Shown here piece by piece: positions 8,077 to 18,202 of a stretch of DNA of 64,000 nucleotides. The notes below the pieces were generated by a model. That model did no database searches. It saw nothing but the letters and a program-made list of their open reading frames with translations, and was not told the origin of the DNA. The position numbers were made by a program, and so were the translations under genes. The stretch is taken from assembly GCA_964451255.1 (NCBI GenBank), contig CAYVHL010000003.1, positions 1 to 64,000 of the forward strand, given 5' to 3'. This DNA is from JAHBTB01 sp964451255 (GTDB lineage Bacteria; Armatimonadota; Fimbriimonadia; Fimbriimonadales; Fimbriimonadaceae). The number at the start of each line of letters is the position of its first letter. Position 1 is the first letter of the stretch.

Positions 8077-9261
8077 TCAATCAGCGCGGAGCCACAGGCA
8101 CTTCAAATACAGGGCCTCGGGGAAGGAAACGGGTGCCGGATGGTCGACGTCCTGGTAGGTGACGCCCTCCAAGAACAACTTCCTGCCGACATCGTTCGCT
8201 GCCAGACGGCAAATATCGATGGTTTCTGCCAACGGTAACTGGTAGCTACAGTTGCAGACGACAAGGCGCCCGCCAGAAGTCAAGACCGGCAAGGACCGGC
8301 AAACCAACTTCCAGATCGCCCACTTCAGACTGTCACGCTTTGACTTCTCCTTCGCTATCGCGGGTGGGTCGAGCACGATCCAGTCGAACTTGCCCAGGGC
8401 AGACGCCTCGTCGGCGAGAAAGTCAAAGGCATTGGCTTGGACGAAGGGGACTTCCAGCTTGTTGTGGGCAGCGTTAGCCCGGGCGGTCTCCACCGCGACC
8501 GGGTGGATGTCCACCCCGTAGGCAAGGGCACCCGCTCTGGCCGCGTGCAGGGCGAAGCCGCCGCTGTAGCAGAAGCAATCCAACACTTTCTCACCTGGTC
8601 TGACCAGCGAACCCAGTAACCGGCGCGAGTTCCTTTGATCCAAGTAGCCGCCTGTCTTCAGCCCCTCCGCGATCGGGACGTCCAACGTGAGACCGGATTC
8701 GCGCATCTGGACTACGGGCGGGCAATCGCCGACCAAAGGACCGGCCACAGGGTCGAGACCCTCTTCCTCGCGTCCCGCCATGTCGCTCTTCTCGTAGACT
8801 GAACGAGGGCTGAACACGTCCACCAAGGCAGGCAGCCAAGCCTCTCTCAGCCGCTCCCCTCCCAGAGTCCGGACCTGGACGACTAGGTGCCCGGCATAGT
8901 CGTCCACGATGAGCCCCGGGACGCTGTCAGCCTCCGCGAACAGCACACGTCGGGAGTCCGTGTCACGCACCAACCCGTCTCGCAGCTTCTTTGCCGCTGT
9001 GAACCGGTCGACGAAGAAGGCTTTGTCAATCGGGACGTCCTCAAGGCTGCAGACCCTGAACGGGAAACGGCTCGAACCGTTGTAGGTGCCGACTGCCAAG
9101 AACCTGCCCTCGGCGTCCACCAGGCGGGCCACTGACCCGTCCTTCGGCCGTGGCCCTGGCGAAAGCTCGCCACGCTGTACCCAGGGGTAATGGCCGCGGA
9201 TCTTCTTCTCGCGACCTGCGTTCAGGGTCAAATCTGGTGCGTTATCCGCCACAGGGCACAC
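8077..9261 (-). CDS. rlmI: RlmI-type 23S rRNA (cytosine-C5) methyltransferase
   Basis: This 394-residue class I SAM-dependent methyltransferase is of the RlmI/YccW family, whose E. coli member makes m5C1962 in 23S rRNA. An N-terminal PUA domain (about residues 10-85, from REKKIRGHYPWVQRGEL) is followed by the EEHUD-like middle domain and the Rossmann domain. SAM motif I is VLDCFCYSGGFALHA, preceded by the family block LKTGGYLDQRNSRRLL. Motif IV is DWIVLDPPAIAK and motif VI is VVCNCSYQL, whose cysteine fits the m5C catalytic residue. The start is GTG at 9261; a second GTG three codons later is possible. It lies divergent from tRNA-Ser. Confidence 0.9.
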   Translation of the reverse strand: MCPVADNAPDLTLNAGREKKIRGHYPWVQRGELSPGPRPKDGSVARLVDAEGRFLAVGTYNGSSRFPFRVCSLEDVPIDKAFFVDRFTAAKKLRDGLVRDTDSRRVLFAEADSVPGLIVDDYAGHLVVQVRTLGGERLREAWLPALVDVFSPRSVYEKSDMAGREEEGLDPVAGPLVGDCPPVVQMRESGLTLDVPIAEGLKTGGYLDQRNSRRLLGSLVRPGEKVLDCFCYSGGFALHAARAGALAYGVDIHPVAVETARANAAHNKLEVPFVQANAFDFLADEASALGKFDWIVLDPPAIAKEKSKRDSLKWAIWKLVCRSLPVLTSGGRLVVCNCSYQLPLAETIDICRLAANDVGRKLFLEGVTYQDVDHPAPVSFPEALYLKCLWLRAD

Positions 9262-9385
9262 GCTACCCAGCCACCCGCCGGATGCCTGGATAAAGTGCCC
9301 GTCAACCGGCTACCCGGCGTACGGGCCTGGGGACTCCGGACAGAAGCCCCCGCAAACACCCGATTATGCTAAAATGCAACCTCAC

Positions 9386-9475
9386 GGACAGGTGGCTGAG
9401 AGGTCGAAAGCGCTCGCCTGCTAAGTGAGTAGGGGCGAATGCCCCTCGCGGGTTCGAATCCCGCCCTGTCCGCCA
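9386..9475 (+). tRNA. tRNA-Ser (anticodon GCT)
   Basis: The 90-nt gene has acceptor arms GGACAGG and CCTGTCC, discriminator G and encoded CCA. A long variable arm typical of serine tRNA (stem around AGGGGCGAATGCCCCT) is present. The anticodon loop CTGCTAA gives anticodon GCT, which reads AGC/AGU. An extended -10 element (TGCTAAAAT, 9367-9375) lies 10 nt upstream, without a clear -35. Confidence 0.96.
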
Positions 9476-9504
9476 GTTGTTATCCGATCTCGACCGGGAA
9501 GAAG

Positions 9505-10569
9505 ATGAGACCCCTGCGAACAGCCGTCTTGGCACTGGCGCTTGTCCCCGGCATCGCCCTTGCGCAAACAAGCCTGGACGAGTACCTGGCCATCCGCAAG
9601 CAAAACGGCATCACCCAGGCTGCCACGACCGCCGCCCTCACGACGTTCGTGGGAGACCGAGTGTTCGAGATCCAGGGGGTCGTCAGCGGGATCATCTCGG
9701 CCGGTGGCAAGACCACCTTGATCCTTATGAACCCGGACGGCGTCGATCTGTACCTGGCTACCAAGGACGTCCCCGGCTGGTTGACCGCCGCCAACGTCTC
9801 CGCCCGACTCATCGTCAAGGCTTCTCGCGCAGGTGAGACCGCCCAGATCGACTCAGAATTGATCGCGGCGTGGCCGGAGAGTGATGTGGCCGCGTATGAC
9901 GCCAAACTGCGGGCCGCCGCCGAAGCAAAACTCAAAGCCGAGGCTCAGGCCAGAGCCGCCGCGGAGGCTAAGCGGCAGAGAAGCAAGGGATCCAGAGGCG
10001 GCGACCGGCCGCCGCCGCTCCCCGGTGATCTGCCGTCCATGACCCAAGCCGCCGCTGGTGAGCCCCAGTTCTCACCCGAGACGTTGAAGTCCATCCCCAA
10101 GTATTCGGACTACATCAGGTCCGTCAACCCACGCCTGTCCAGCGGGCAGGCCGATGAAATCGCCACCGCGATCGTCGGCTATAGCGTCCGCTACGGCGTC
10201 GACCCCCGCCTTGTCCTGGCCCTTGTCCAAGCGGAAAGTGACTTCCGGCCCGCGACGACCAGCCACAAGGGCGCGATGGGCCTCGGGCAGATCATGCCCG
10301 ACGAAAAGGAGCGGTTCAATCTGACCAGCGCGTATGATACGACCCAGAACCTGTACGCCACCGTCCGCCTGCTCCGAGAAAACATCGAGAGGTACAGCAA
10401 GACCCACGGAGACTCGTGGGACACGATCATCCTGTCCCTGGCCGGATACAACGCTGGCAACGGCGCGGTGAAGAAATACGGCGGTCAAGTCCCGCCCTAC
10501 AAAGAGACCCAAAACTACGTCCGCCGGGTCATCGCCGCTTACAAGGCCTTCTGCGGCCTGAAAGACTGA
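9505..10569 (+). CDS. Lytic transglycosylase (SLT domain)
   Basis: This 354-residue secreted protein is predicted to cleave peptidoglycan glycan strands with formation of 1,6-anhydro products. Residues 1-20 form a signal peptide (ending GIALAQ). Residues 30-130 hold a region with an OB-like strand pattern, followed by an Ala/Lys/Glu-rich coiled-coil stretch (about 135-175). The C-terminal SLT domain (about 240-350) has the catalytic Glu in ALVQAESDF, then SHKGAMGLGQIMP and LAGYNAGNGAVKKYGG, the conserved GLMQ and AYNAG motifs. The ATG at 9505 is chosen because the signal peptide begins there; an earlier in-frame ATG lies inside tRNA-Ser. Confidence 0.92.
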   Translation: MRPLRTAVLALALVPGIALAQTSLDEYLAIRKQNGITQAATTAALTTFVGDRVFEIQGVVSGIISAGGKTTLILMNPDGVDLYLATKDVPGWLTAANVSARLIVKASRAGETAQIDSELIAAWPESDVAAYDAKLRAAAEAKLKAEAQARAAAEAKRQRSKGSRGGDRPPPLPGDLPSMTQAAAGEPQFSPETLKSIPKYSDYIRSVNPRLSSGQADEIATAIVGYSVRYGVDPRLVLALVQAESDFRPATTSHKGAMGLGQIMPDEKERFNLTSAYDTTQNLYATVRLLRENIERYSKTHGDSWDTIILSLAGYNAGNGAVKKYGGQVPPYKETQNYVRRVIAAYKAFCGLKD

Positions 10570-10584
10570 CCCGCCTCCAATCGG

Positions 10585-11088
10585 TCACAGGGCGAAGAGG
10601 ACGCCCTGTCCGCCTGTCTCTTCAAACTCGGCTTCGGCATGGGTGAGAAGGACGCCCCCGTCGACGATGTGCTTCACTGACAGGCCACGGCGGAGCAACT
10701 CCGGGGCGAGCAAAGTCCCCCGGTGGCACCGAAGCGGCTTGGCGCATCCGCACATGAGGGCGGCCCGACGCACGCCGGCCAAGCCTGCAACCTCATCGAG
10801 AGCGTGTTGGAACGGTTCCCAGACCCGGATCTTCTCGTGGTCGGGCACCCCCTCGGTCAAGAGGTCGGGGTTGTCGGGTTTACCACCCAAGCGGTCACCC
10901 ATATACCGGTATTCAAGGCCGACCTGATGGCATAGACCTTCGACGATCCCGTATCGAAAGTCGGTCTGGTAGCGCGAATAAGGCGCGCTCCGGACGTCTA
11001 TGAGGAGGTCGATGTCGTGAACGGCCAAGCGCTCCTCGAAAGGCGCGAAAGTGTCTTGGCTATAGCCGATCGTGTAGACCGTCGGCAT
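10585..11088 (-). CDS. DUF488 family protein
   Basis: This 167-residue protein matches the DUF488 family, whose function is unknown. The signature N-terminus is VYTIGYSQDTFAPFEERL, then DLLIDVRSAPYSRYQTDF, with the conserved Asp-Val-Arg and the later LMCGCAKPLRCHRGTLLAP block, which carries conserved cysteines and a Cys-His pair. The size is normal. TATCCT lies 7 nt before the ATG with no Shine-Dalgarno, so a leaderless message is possible. It converges with the transglycosylase gene and is divergent from csaA. Confidence 0.88.
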   Translation of the reverse strand: MPTVYTIGYSQDTFAPFEERLAVHDIDLLIDVRSAPYSRYQTDFRYGIVEGLCHQVGLEYRYMGDRLGGKPDNPDLLTEGVPDHEKIRVWEPFQHALDEVAGLAGVRRAALMCGCAKPLRCHRGTLLAPELLRRGLSVKHIVDGGVLLTHAEAEFEETGGQGVLFAL

Positions 11089-11128
11089 CAGTCGCAGGAT
11101 ACACGCTGGCCTGCCTCACAATTGCGGC

Positions 11129-11464
11129 ATGGGACAGATTAGCTGGGACGACTTTGCCAGGGTCGAGATCGTGGTTGGCACGGTTGTCCGCGCCGAACTC
11201 TTTCCGGAGGCCCGAAAGCCAGCCTACAAACTCTGGATCGACTTTGGCCCCTATGGGGAGAGGCGCACGAGCGCACAGATCACCGTCAATTACTCCTTGG
11301 ACGACCTGGTCGGACGCCAGGTCGTCGGCGTGGTGAACTTTCCGCCGAAGCAGATCGGCCCGTTAGTCAGCGAATGTCTCGTCACCGGCTTCGCTGACGC
11401 CGACGGCGCGGTCGTCCTCGCCTCGCCGGACCGGCCGGTTCCCAATGGCAGCAAGCTGTTTTAG
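11129..11464 (+). CDS. csaA: CsaA-like tRNA-binding domain protein
   Basis: This 111-residue single-domain protein has the OB-fold tRNA-binding domain found in CsaA and at the C-terminus of MetRS. DFARVEIVVGTVVRAE begins the domain. KPAYKLWIDFG and the QIT-N-Y segment follow, then LVGRQVVGVVNFPPKQIGP and the ending PDRPVPNGSKLF, all standard CsaA blocks. B. subtilis CsaA is described as a chaperone-like protein linked to secretion. CACAAT sits 6 nt before the ATG without a Shine-Dalgarno, so the transcript may be leaderless. It converges on the last suf gene with a gap of 4 bp. Confidence 0.92.
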   Translation: MGQISWDDFARVEIVVGTVVRAELFPEARKPAYKLWIDFGPYGERRTSAQITVNYSLDDLVGRQVVGVVNFPPKQIGPLVSECLVTGFADADGAVVLASPDRPVPNGSKLF

Positions 11465-11468
11465 TGGC

Positions 11469-11810
11469 TCACGACTGTTTGGGGGTGAAGCTGGTCCCGC
11501 ATCCACATTGGCGGGATGCGTTTGGGTTGACGAACGCGAACCCTCCGCCGATCAAGTTGCCCGTGTAGACCAACTTGGCGCCTTCGAGGTACTTCGCCGA
11601 CTTCGCGTCACAGACGATCTCCGTCCCATCGATCACGGTCGACAGGTCGATGTCCAGCCTTCGGTCGTCGATGCGAAATACATACTCAAGACCAGAGCAC
11701 CCGCCTCCCTTGACGCCGATCCGCAGGAACGACCTCTCTCCGCCCTTGCGCTCCAGAAGTTTGGCGACCTGCAGGAGAGCGGCTGGATCGATCTCGATGG
11801 GAAACGGCAT
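11469..11810 (-). CDS. sufA: A-type Fe-S carrier (SufA/ErpA/IscA family)
   Basis: This 113-residue A-type carrier delivers Fe-S clusters from the SUF scaffold to apoproteins. The three conserved cysteines are present: GGGCSGLEY in the middle and RQCGCGTSF at the C-terminus. The start at 11810 overlaps the rrf2 stop by one base (TGATG), which supports translational coupling; upstream in-frame starts would run deep into rrf2. It is the last gene of the suf operon. The choice between SufA and ErpA cannot be made from sequence alone. Confidence 0.9.
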   Translation of the reverse strand: MPFPIEIDPAALLQVAKLLERKGGERSFLRIGVKGGGCSGLEYVFRIDDRRLDIDLSTVIDGTEIVCDAKSAKYLEGAKLVYTGNLIGGGFAFVNPNASRQCGCGTSFTPKQS

Positions 11811-12283
11811 CAGTTTGGCCCCTTCAGGCGGCTTGATGCCTCCTGCAATTGGACGAGAGGCTGGTCGATGTTGCCTTCGACAAGATCCGCGAGCGAATAC
11901 CGTTCCATCAAGGCGTTGACCAACGCGTCCAAGTTGGCCCAGAGTGGCTGAAGCGAGCAGTCCGTCATGTGGACGCACTCCTCCCCAAGACCTGAGTGCC
12001 GCGTGCAGAACGCGGGCCCGAAAAGCGTCCCACCGAGCGGGACGAGTATCTCCCTTAGTGAAATCGTCTCCGGCTTCCGCGACAGCCGGTACCCACCTAC
12101 GTGTCCTCTGGTCGCATGGACAAGGCCGGCCTCGCGGAGGATCGCCATCAGTTTGGCCACGTGTGACTGACTGAGCCCTTCGGCACGGCTGATCTCAGGG
12201 ATGGTCATCGAGCCCGAGTCGCCGCTCCGTGCTAGAGACACCGCGCAACGAAGACCGTATTCTTCTTGGGCACTGAGTTTCAT
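11810..12283 (-). CDS. Rrf2-family Fe-S responsive regulator (IscR/SufR type)
   Basis: This 157-residue transcriptional regulator has the Rrf2 winged helix at residues 1-75 (KLSAQEEYGLRCAVSLAR, then SQSHVAKLMAILREAGLV and GHVGGYRLSR). Three cysteines in the segment FCTRHSGLGEECVHMTDC, with spacings of 10 and 5 residues between them, match the [2Fe-2S]-ligating region of IscR-type proteins, so Fe-S sensing is likely. It is embedded in the suf operon (16 bp after sufT, overlapping sufA) and probably regulates it. An inverted repeat upstream of sufC (16395-16414) is a candidate operator. Confidence 0.9.
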   Translation of the reverse strand: MKLSAQEEYGLRCAVSLARSGDSGSMTIPEISRAEGLSQSHVAKLMAILREAGLVHATRGHVGGYRLSRKPETISLREILVPLGGTLFGPAFCTRHSGLGEECVHMTDCSLQPLWANLDALVNALMERYSLADLVEGNIDQPLVQLQEASSRLKGPN

Positions 12284-12298
12284 GGACGGTCATTCCTC

Positions 12299-12658
12299 CT
12301 AGAAGAGACCTAACTCTAACCTGATGTGGTCGGGGATACGGTCGATCGTGAACGGCGGGTCCCAAACAAGGTCGACTTGGACGTCTCGGACACCTGGGGC
12401 AGAGCGGGCGGCTCCCTCGACTTCTCCGGGCAAGATCCCGGCGACCGGACAAGCAGGTGACGTCAGGGTCATGGTGATGTCCACCGTCGCGTCCGTGTTG
12501 ACGTTGATGCCATAGATCAAACCGAGGTCGTACACGTTGACAGGTATCTCTGGGTCGTAGACCGTGCGGATCGCCTCGATCACCTCCCCTTCAAGCAGTG
12601 AACGCTCGATCGGGTTCAGATTCGGAACCGGTTGGTCGGTGGAGATCGGCTTAGGCAT
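12299..12658 (-). CDS. sufT: SufT, MIP18/DUF59 Fe-S maturation factor
   Basis: This 119-residue protein has the MIP18-like domain (DUF59, about residues 20-100). Landmarks are EVIEAIRTVYDPEIPVNVYD, LGLIYGI and TMTLTSPACPVAGILPGE with the conserved Cys, and VDLVWDPPFTIDRI. SufT proteins support Fe-S protein maturation and are often encoded in suf operons, as here: 3 bp after sufU and before the Rrf2 regulator. Confidence 0.92.
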   Translation of the reverse strand: MPKPISTDQPVPNLNPIERSLLEGEVIEAIRTVYDPEIPVNVYDLGLIYGINVNTDATVDITMTLTSPACPVAGILPGEVEGAARSAPGVRDVQVDLVWDPPFTIDRIPDHIRLELGLF

Positions 12659-12661
12659 CGG

Positions 12662-13083
12662 TCACTCCTCTGTCTCCTCTCCGGTCAAGGCGGAGCGCAA
12701 AGCGTGCCAACCGAGAGTCGCACATTTGATCCGGGAAGGAAACTCTCGGACTCCGGCCAAGCACTCCAACCCGTCGACCTCCAAGTCCTCACCGTCGACG
12801 ATCATCGCATGGAACTTAGAAAACAAGGCCATCGCCTCGTCCGGCGTCTTGCCCTTGACCGCCTCGGTCATCAGGCTGGTGCTGGCTTGGCTGATAGCGC
12901 ATCCGCAACCTTCAAATTTGATGTCGCTGATCACACCGTCATGGACCACCAGGAAGAGCCTGATCTGGTCTCCGCACAAGGGGTTCCAGCCGTCGGCAGA
13001 ATGGGTGGCGGCGGCCAGGTGGCCACTGTTCCGTGGCTTCCGCCCGTGATCGAGGATCGTTTCCCTATAGAGTTCCTCAAGCA

Positions 13084-13084
<1 letters not shown>
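12662..13084 (-). CDS. sufU: SufU, sulfur-transfer partner of SufS
   Basis: This 140-residue IscU-fold protein accepts sulfur from SufS through a zinc-dependent mechanism in SUF systems of this type. Zinc/cysteine ligands are visible in NPLCGDQ, GCGCAISQAS and RIKCATLGW, and the N-terminal LYRETILDHGRKPRN block is typical. The insertion between the second and third cysteine regions, which distinguishes SufU from IscU, is present (KGKTPDEA and following). The start overlaps the sufS stop by one base. Confidence 0.94.
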
Positions 13085-14305
<1,221 letters not shown>

Positions 14306-14322
<17 letters not shown>

Positions 14323-15616
14323 GTTCCGACCTCCCCTCCGCCAGTCGGGCGAAGAGCGACTTCTCCAAGGATTCGCGCACGCCGTCTAGGGAGATGAGCT
14401 CCAAGACTTCGGCTGCGAAGGCATAGACCAAGATGGCTTCCGCCTGCTTTTGCGGTAGCCCTCTCGAGCGCATGTAGAACAGGGGCGCGTCCTCCAACTG
14501 CCCGACCGTGGCGCCGTGGGTGCACTTGACGTCGTCGGCGTAGATCTCCAGCTGCGGCTTGGAGTTGATCGTGGCCGTCGGTGAAAGCAAAAGGGCTTGG
14601 TTCGTCTGTTTCGCGTCTGTCTTCTGGGCGTCTTGATGGACGAAAATCTTCCCGTTGAACACGGCCGTCGCCTGACCGTCGATGATCTGCTTGTAGATCT
14701 CGAACGACGTCCCGTTCGGCATCGCGTGGTCGAGCCTGGTGTGGTTGTCGATGTGCTGACCGCCTCGGGCAAGGACGACCCCGTCCAATCGTGTCGTCGT
14801 GTGTTCCCCGCCGATCCAGATGTTCTGGTCGACACGAGCCAAGGAGCCGCCGAAGGCGATGTTGTAAGAGTTATATGTGCTGCCCGTCTCCTGCTTGGCT
14901 TCCCAAAGGGCGACGTGAAAGCCGGTCGAGGCCTCGTCCTGCACCCGGACGTGCTCGACCTCGGCGTCCCGCCCGACAAAGACCTCCGTCACCGGCAGGT
15001 TCAAATTCTTCGCTTCGCCGTCGCTGACGTAATGCTCGATGACCTGCGCCTTGGCGCCGTCCTCCGCAACGATGAGAACACGTGGAGAAATGACCGCCCC
15101 AGAACCACTGGTGACATGCACGATCTCTATCGGCCGCTGTGCCTGCCTGCCCTTTTCGACATGGATGACAACACCGTCGGTGAACAAGGCCGTGTTCAGG
15201 GCGGCAAAGGTGTGGTTGCCGATCCCGGCCGCTTGGCCAAGGAAGAGCCTTGTCCAGTCTTCTCGTTCTACGATCGCGTCGCGCAAGGAGGTGACTTCCC
15301 TGCTTTGGTCGGATAGGTTGCGGTCAAGCTGGCCGTTGACCAAGACGATTCGGGTCGAGCCCTCCTCTAAGCGAGGAAGTCCGCTTTCAAACCACGCCGG
15401 GCCAGGCTCACCAGGAGCCCAGTCGATCTCGGCGACCTCGCGAAGGGATGTGTACTTCCACTCTTCGTCCTTCATCGTCGGGATGCCCGTCGCCTGATGG
15501 GCGGCGAGTGCCCGACGCCTCAGGTCGCGCAGCCAAGCGGGGCCGTCGGTCGCCGTCCGGTCCGCCGCCGCGTAAAGCGCCGACAGCTTCGCGTCAAAAA
15601 CCTTGGTCGCCGTCAT
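14306..15616 (-). CDS. sufD: SufD, Fe-S scaffold subunit
   Basis: This 436-residue SufD subunit pairs with SufB on the SufC ATPases. The N-terminus GIPTMKDEEWKYTSLREV is characteristic. The SufB/D core follows with IARVDQNIWIGGEHTTTRLDG-like strands, DNHTRLDHAMPNGTS, VFNGKIFVHQDAQKTDAKQT and the CTHGATVGQLEDAPLFYMRS block with its Cys-His pair. It overlaps sufC by 4 bp (ATGA) and sufS by 17 bp. SufB itself is missing from this operon and lies at the left edge of the window. Confidence 0.95.
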
Positions 15617-16377
15617 GCTTTGCCTGCCAACTCGGCCTCCAGCCAGCCGTAGCCCTTGTCCTCCATCTCAAGCGCCAGATCCCGTCCGCCGCTCTTGACG
15701 ATGCGGCCGTCCATAAGCACGTGGACAAAATCGGGGACGATGTAGTTCAGCAGACGCTGGTAGTGGGTGACGACGATGAAGCTACGGTCGGGAGACCGTA
15801 GCGCGTTCACGCCGTTTGCGACGGTGCGTAGAGCGTCGATATCCAAGCCAGAGTCAGTCTCGTCGAGGACGCACAGCTTGGGCTCCAAGACCGCCATCTG
15901 GAAGATCTCGTTCCTCTTCTTCTCACCGCCGCTGAAGCCCTCGTTGACGCTTCGCGTCATCAAATCCTGTTTGAGGTCGAGGAGCTTGATCTTCTCCTTG
16001 ATGAACGAGATGAACTTCATTGAGTCCAGTCCGGGCTCGCCGTTAGCCTTGCGCTTTGCGTTGACGGCAGCCCGCAGGAAATAGGTGTTGCTGACCCCAG
16101 GAATCTCGACCGGATACTGGAAGGCCATGAAGACCCCCCGGTGGGCGCGGGTCTCCGGATCGTCCTCCAGCAGGGTCTTGCCGTCTAGGACGACGTCGCC
16201 GCCGGTGACCTCGTAGGTCTCGCGTCCTGCGATGACGTTGGCCAGTGTGCTCTTTCCGCTTCCGTTCGGCCCCATGATCGCGTGGACTTCACCTGGGCCG
16301 ACGGTCAGCTCGATGCCGCGCAGGATCTCGCGCTGGTCCTCGGCCACCCGGGCGTGCAGGTTCGTGATTTCAAGCAT
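15613..16377 (-). CDS. sufC: SufC, ABC-type ATPase of the SUF complex
   Basis: This 254-residue cytoplasmic ABC ATPase powers the SufBCD scaffold. Walker A is GPNGSGKSTLAN near residue 38, the signature is FSGGEKKRNE and Walker B is CVLDETDSGLDIDALR, which is the SufC form; the H-loop histidine is in VVTHYQRLL. It is the first gene of the operon sufC-D-S-U-T-rrf2-sufA. TAGAAT lies 10 nt upstream of the ATG. Confidence 0.96.
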   Translation of the reverse strand: MLEITNLHARVAEDQREILRGIELTVGPGEVHAIMGPNGSGKSTLANVIAGRETYEVTGGDVVLDGKTLLEDDPETRAHRGVFMAFQYPVEIPGVSNTYFLRAAVNAKRKANGEPGLDSMKFISFIKEKIKLLDLKQDLMTRSVNEGFSGGEKKRNEIFQMAVLEPKLCVLDETDSGLDIDALRTVANGVNALRSPDRSFIVVTHYQRLLNYIVPDFVHVLMDGRIVKSGGRDLALEMEDKGYGWLEAELAGKA

Positions 16378-16387
16378 CTTGCCTTAG

Positions 16388-16450
16388 ATTCTACGTTCTC
16401 CCCGAACCTAGAACCAGGCTAGCTGGGCACTATCTGTACAAAAAAGTACA
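16388..16450 (-). promoter_or_regulatory. Putative suf operon control region
   Basis: Upstream of sufC on the minus strand are a -10-like TAGAAT (16393-16388), an inverted repeat with 5-bp arms GTTCT/AGAAC (16395-16399 and 16410-16414) adjoining it, and a second element TGTAC-T6-GTACA (16435-16450). These are candidate sites for the operon's own Rrf2 regulator; assignment is by position only. Confidence 0.35.
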
Positions 16451-16468
16451 TTTTCTCCACCATCCGCC

Positions 16469-18202
16469 CTAGCGACCGCCGAGCCCGGATAGCTGCACAC
16501 CTTCGATAAAGTACCTCTGCGCGACGAAGAACAAGAGGACGACGGGCAACACGGTCATCGTCGAGAAGGCCATCATCAGGCCAAAATCCGACCCTCGGTC
16601 GCCGCTGAACAACTGCAACGCGTAGGATAGCGGCACGTTTTCTGGCGACATGATGTAGATCAGGGGCCCCATGAAGTCGTTCCAAGCCCCCATGAAGGTC
16701 CAAATCGCGATCGCCGCCAGGGCCGGTTTCACCTGCGGCAGCATGACCTTCCAAAAGGTCGTCAGGTAGCTACAGCCGTCGATCCTGGCCGCCTCTTCCA
16801 GTTCCATCGGAATCGTCGAGAAGAACTGTCGCAACAAGAACACGTTGAACGCGCTGGCGAAGAAGGCGGGCACCCAGAGCGGGAGCAGGGTGTCGATCCA
16901 CCCTAGCCACCGGAAGATCAGGAACCGGGGCAACATGGTCACCGCGGCCGGCAGCATCATCGTCGCCAACATGATGTTGAACAGCACGTCGCGCCCAGGG
17001 AACCTCAAGCGACCGAACCCATAGGCGACGAGGGACGAGGACAGCACCGTCCCGATCACCGACATAACGACGATGACCAGGGTGTTTTGAAGGTAACGGA
17101 GCCCGTAGTCCGCCTCAAAGGGCATCCACTCCAAGGCCTCGGAGTAGTTCTCCCAACGCAGTCCGACGCGTCGGACCGGGTCAAAGTTTTCCGGCACGTC
17201 CTGGAACCGCTGGCCCTTCAAAGCGTCCGGTGTGAGAATCTCGACCTCCCGCTTGCCGCTGGGCATCTCCTGGACGGTGAACGCCGTCACCTTCTGCGCG
17301 TCGTAGGTCGTGGACCAGATCGGCTGCTTACGGGGCACCGCTTTGATCCCCGCCTTGTCAGCAGCGAAGGTCCTGCCCCTCAAAAGGTAGGGGCGCTCGA
17401 TCTCCATGTCGACCTGCCCGCCCGGGTCGTCATGCAGGACGTTGGCGAGAATCCACCTGCCTTCGTACTTGACCTGGACCAGCGGGTGGTCGGGATCAAA
17501 GTAATCGTGGGTCAACTGGACTTTGGGGATCCAAACCGCGCCGTTCGTGTTCGCCATGTCCCTTTCTTCCTTGAAGCTCGTGACGAGCATCCAAGCGAAG
17601 GGAATGCCGAAGACGACGCAGCCTGCGACCAGCACGACGTGCTGGACCAGCTTTGTCGCCTGGCCCCGAGCCGCCGCCCGACGTTGTAGCTTGGCCATCA
17701 CCCAGACGGCGACGACCGCTAGGGCCAGCAGTCCGGCCAAGGTGGTCAACTGGACGTGCAGAGCTCCTCGCAACACCGTCACCTTGGGATCCCATTTGGA
17801 GAACCAGACGGCCCCAAGCGTGGCGGTCGCCAACCACCAGACGACGGCCCGCCTTCCTGCCTTTGCCTGAGCAGGCGTCAACGCGCTGAGAGATTGGACG
17901 GCGCTGGCCCCCGCCATCGCCAGGCCGATGACGACCATCCAGCCTGGGAAGACCATATAGACCCACACGATCGGCAACCAGAAACCTGGCTCGACCACAC
18001 GGCCGATGTCCGCCGGGACGCACTGTCCGAGCACGGCCATGACACCACCGACCCACGCGTTCCGAACCGCCACTCTTTGCAACGGCCCGCCGAACGACCG
18101 CGTCGCTGCCATGCGGACGACCGACGCCAGAGCGGCGAAGAGAAACGCCCAGCCAGCCCACTTCAGGATGGTCGAGGCCAAAAACAGCCACTGGGCGGTC
18201 AT
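16469..18202 (-). CDS. Carbohydrate ABC transporter permease (MalG-like) with large N-terminal extension and insertion
   Basis: This 577-residue permease is about twice the usual MalG length. The C-terminal 235 residues are a regular MalG-type transmembrane domain: NYSEALEWMPF, YLQNTLVIVVMSVIGTVLSS, the EAA loop MELEEAARIDGCSYLTTFW and a final helix near residue 560. Unusual are the first ~185 residues, which add about five extra hydrophobic segments, and an insertion of about 110 residues (about 220-340) after the first canonical helix (FGIPFAWMLVTSFKEERDM). That insertion is hydrophilic and should be extracytoplasmic. It overlaps the binding protein-permease fusion gene by 4 bp; no ATPase subunit is encoded nearby. 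Confidence 0.87.
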   Translation of the reverse strand: MTAQWLFLASTILKWAGWAFLFAALASVVRMAATRSFGGPLQRVAVRNAWVGGVMAVLGQCVPADIGRVVEPGFWLPIVWVYMVFPGWMVVIGLAMAGASAVQSLSALTPAQAKAGRRAVVWWLATATLGAVWFSKWDPKVTVLRGALHVQLTTLAGLLALAVVAVWVMAKLQRRAAARGQATKLVQHVVLVAGCVVFGIPFAWMLVTSFKEERDMANTNGAVWIPKVQLTHDYFDPDHPLVQVKYEGRWILANVLHDDPGGQVDMEIERPYLLRGRTFAADKAGIKAVPRKQPIWSTTYDAQKVTAFTVQEMPSGKREVEILTPDALKGQRFQDVPENFDPVRRVGLRWENYSEALEWMPFEADYGLRYLQNTLVIVVMSVIGTVLSSSLVAYGFGRLRFPGRDVLFNIMLATMMLPAAVTMLPRFLIFRWLGWIDTLLPLWVPAFFASAFNVFLLRQFFSTIPMELEEAARIDGCSYLTTFWKVMLPQVKPALAAIAIWTFMGAWNDFMGPLIYIMSPENVPLSYALQLFSGDRGSDFGLMMAFSTMTVLPVVLLFFVAQRYFIEGVQLSGLGGR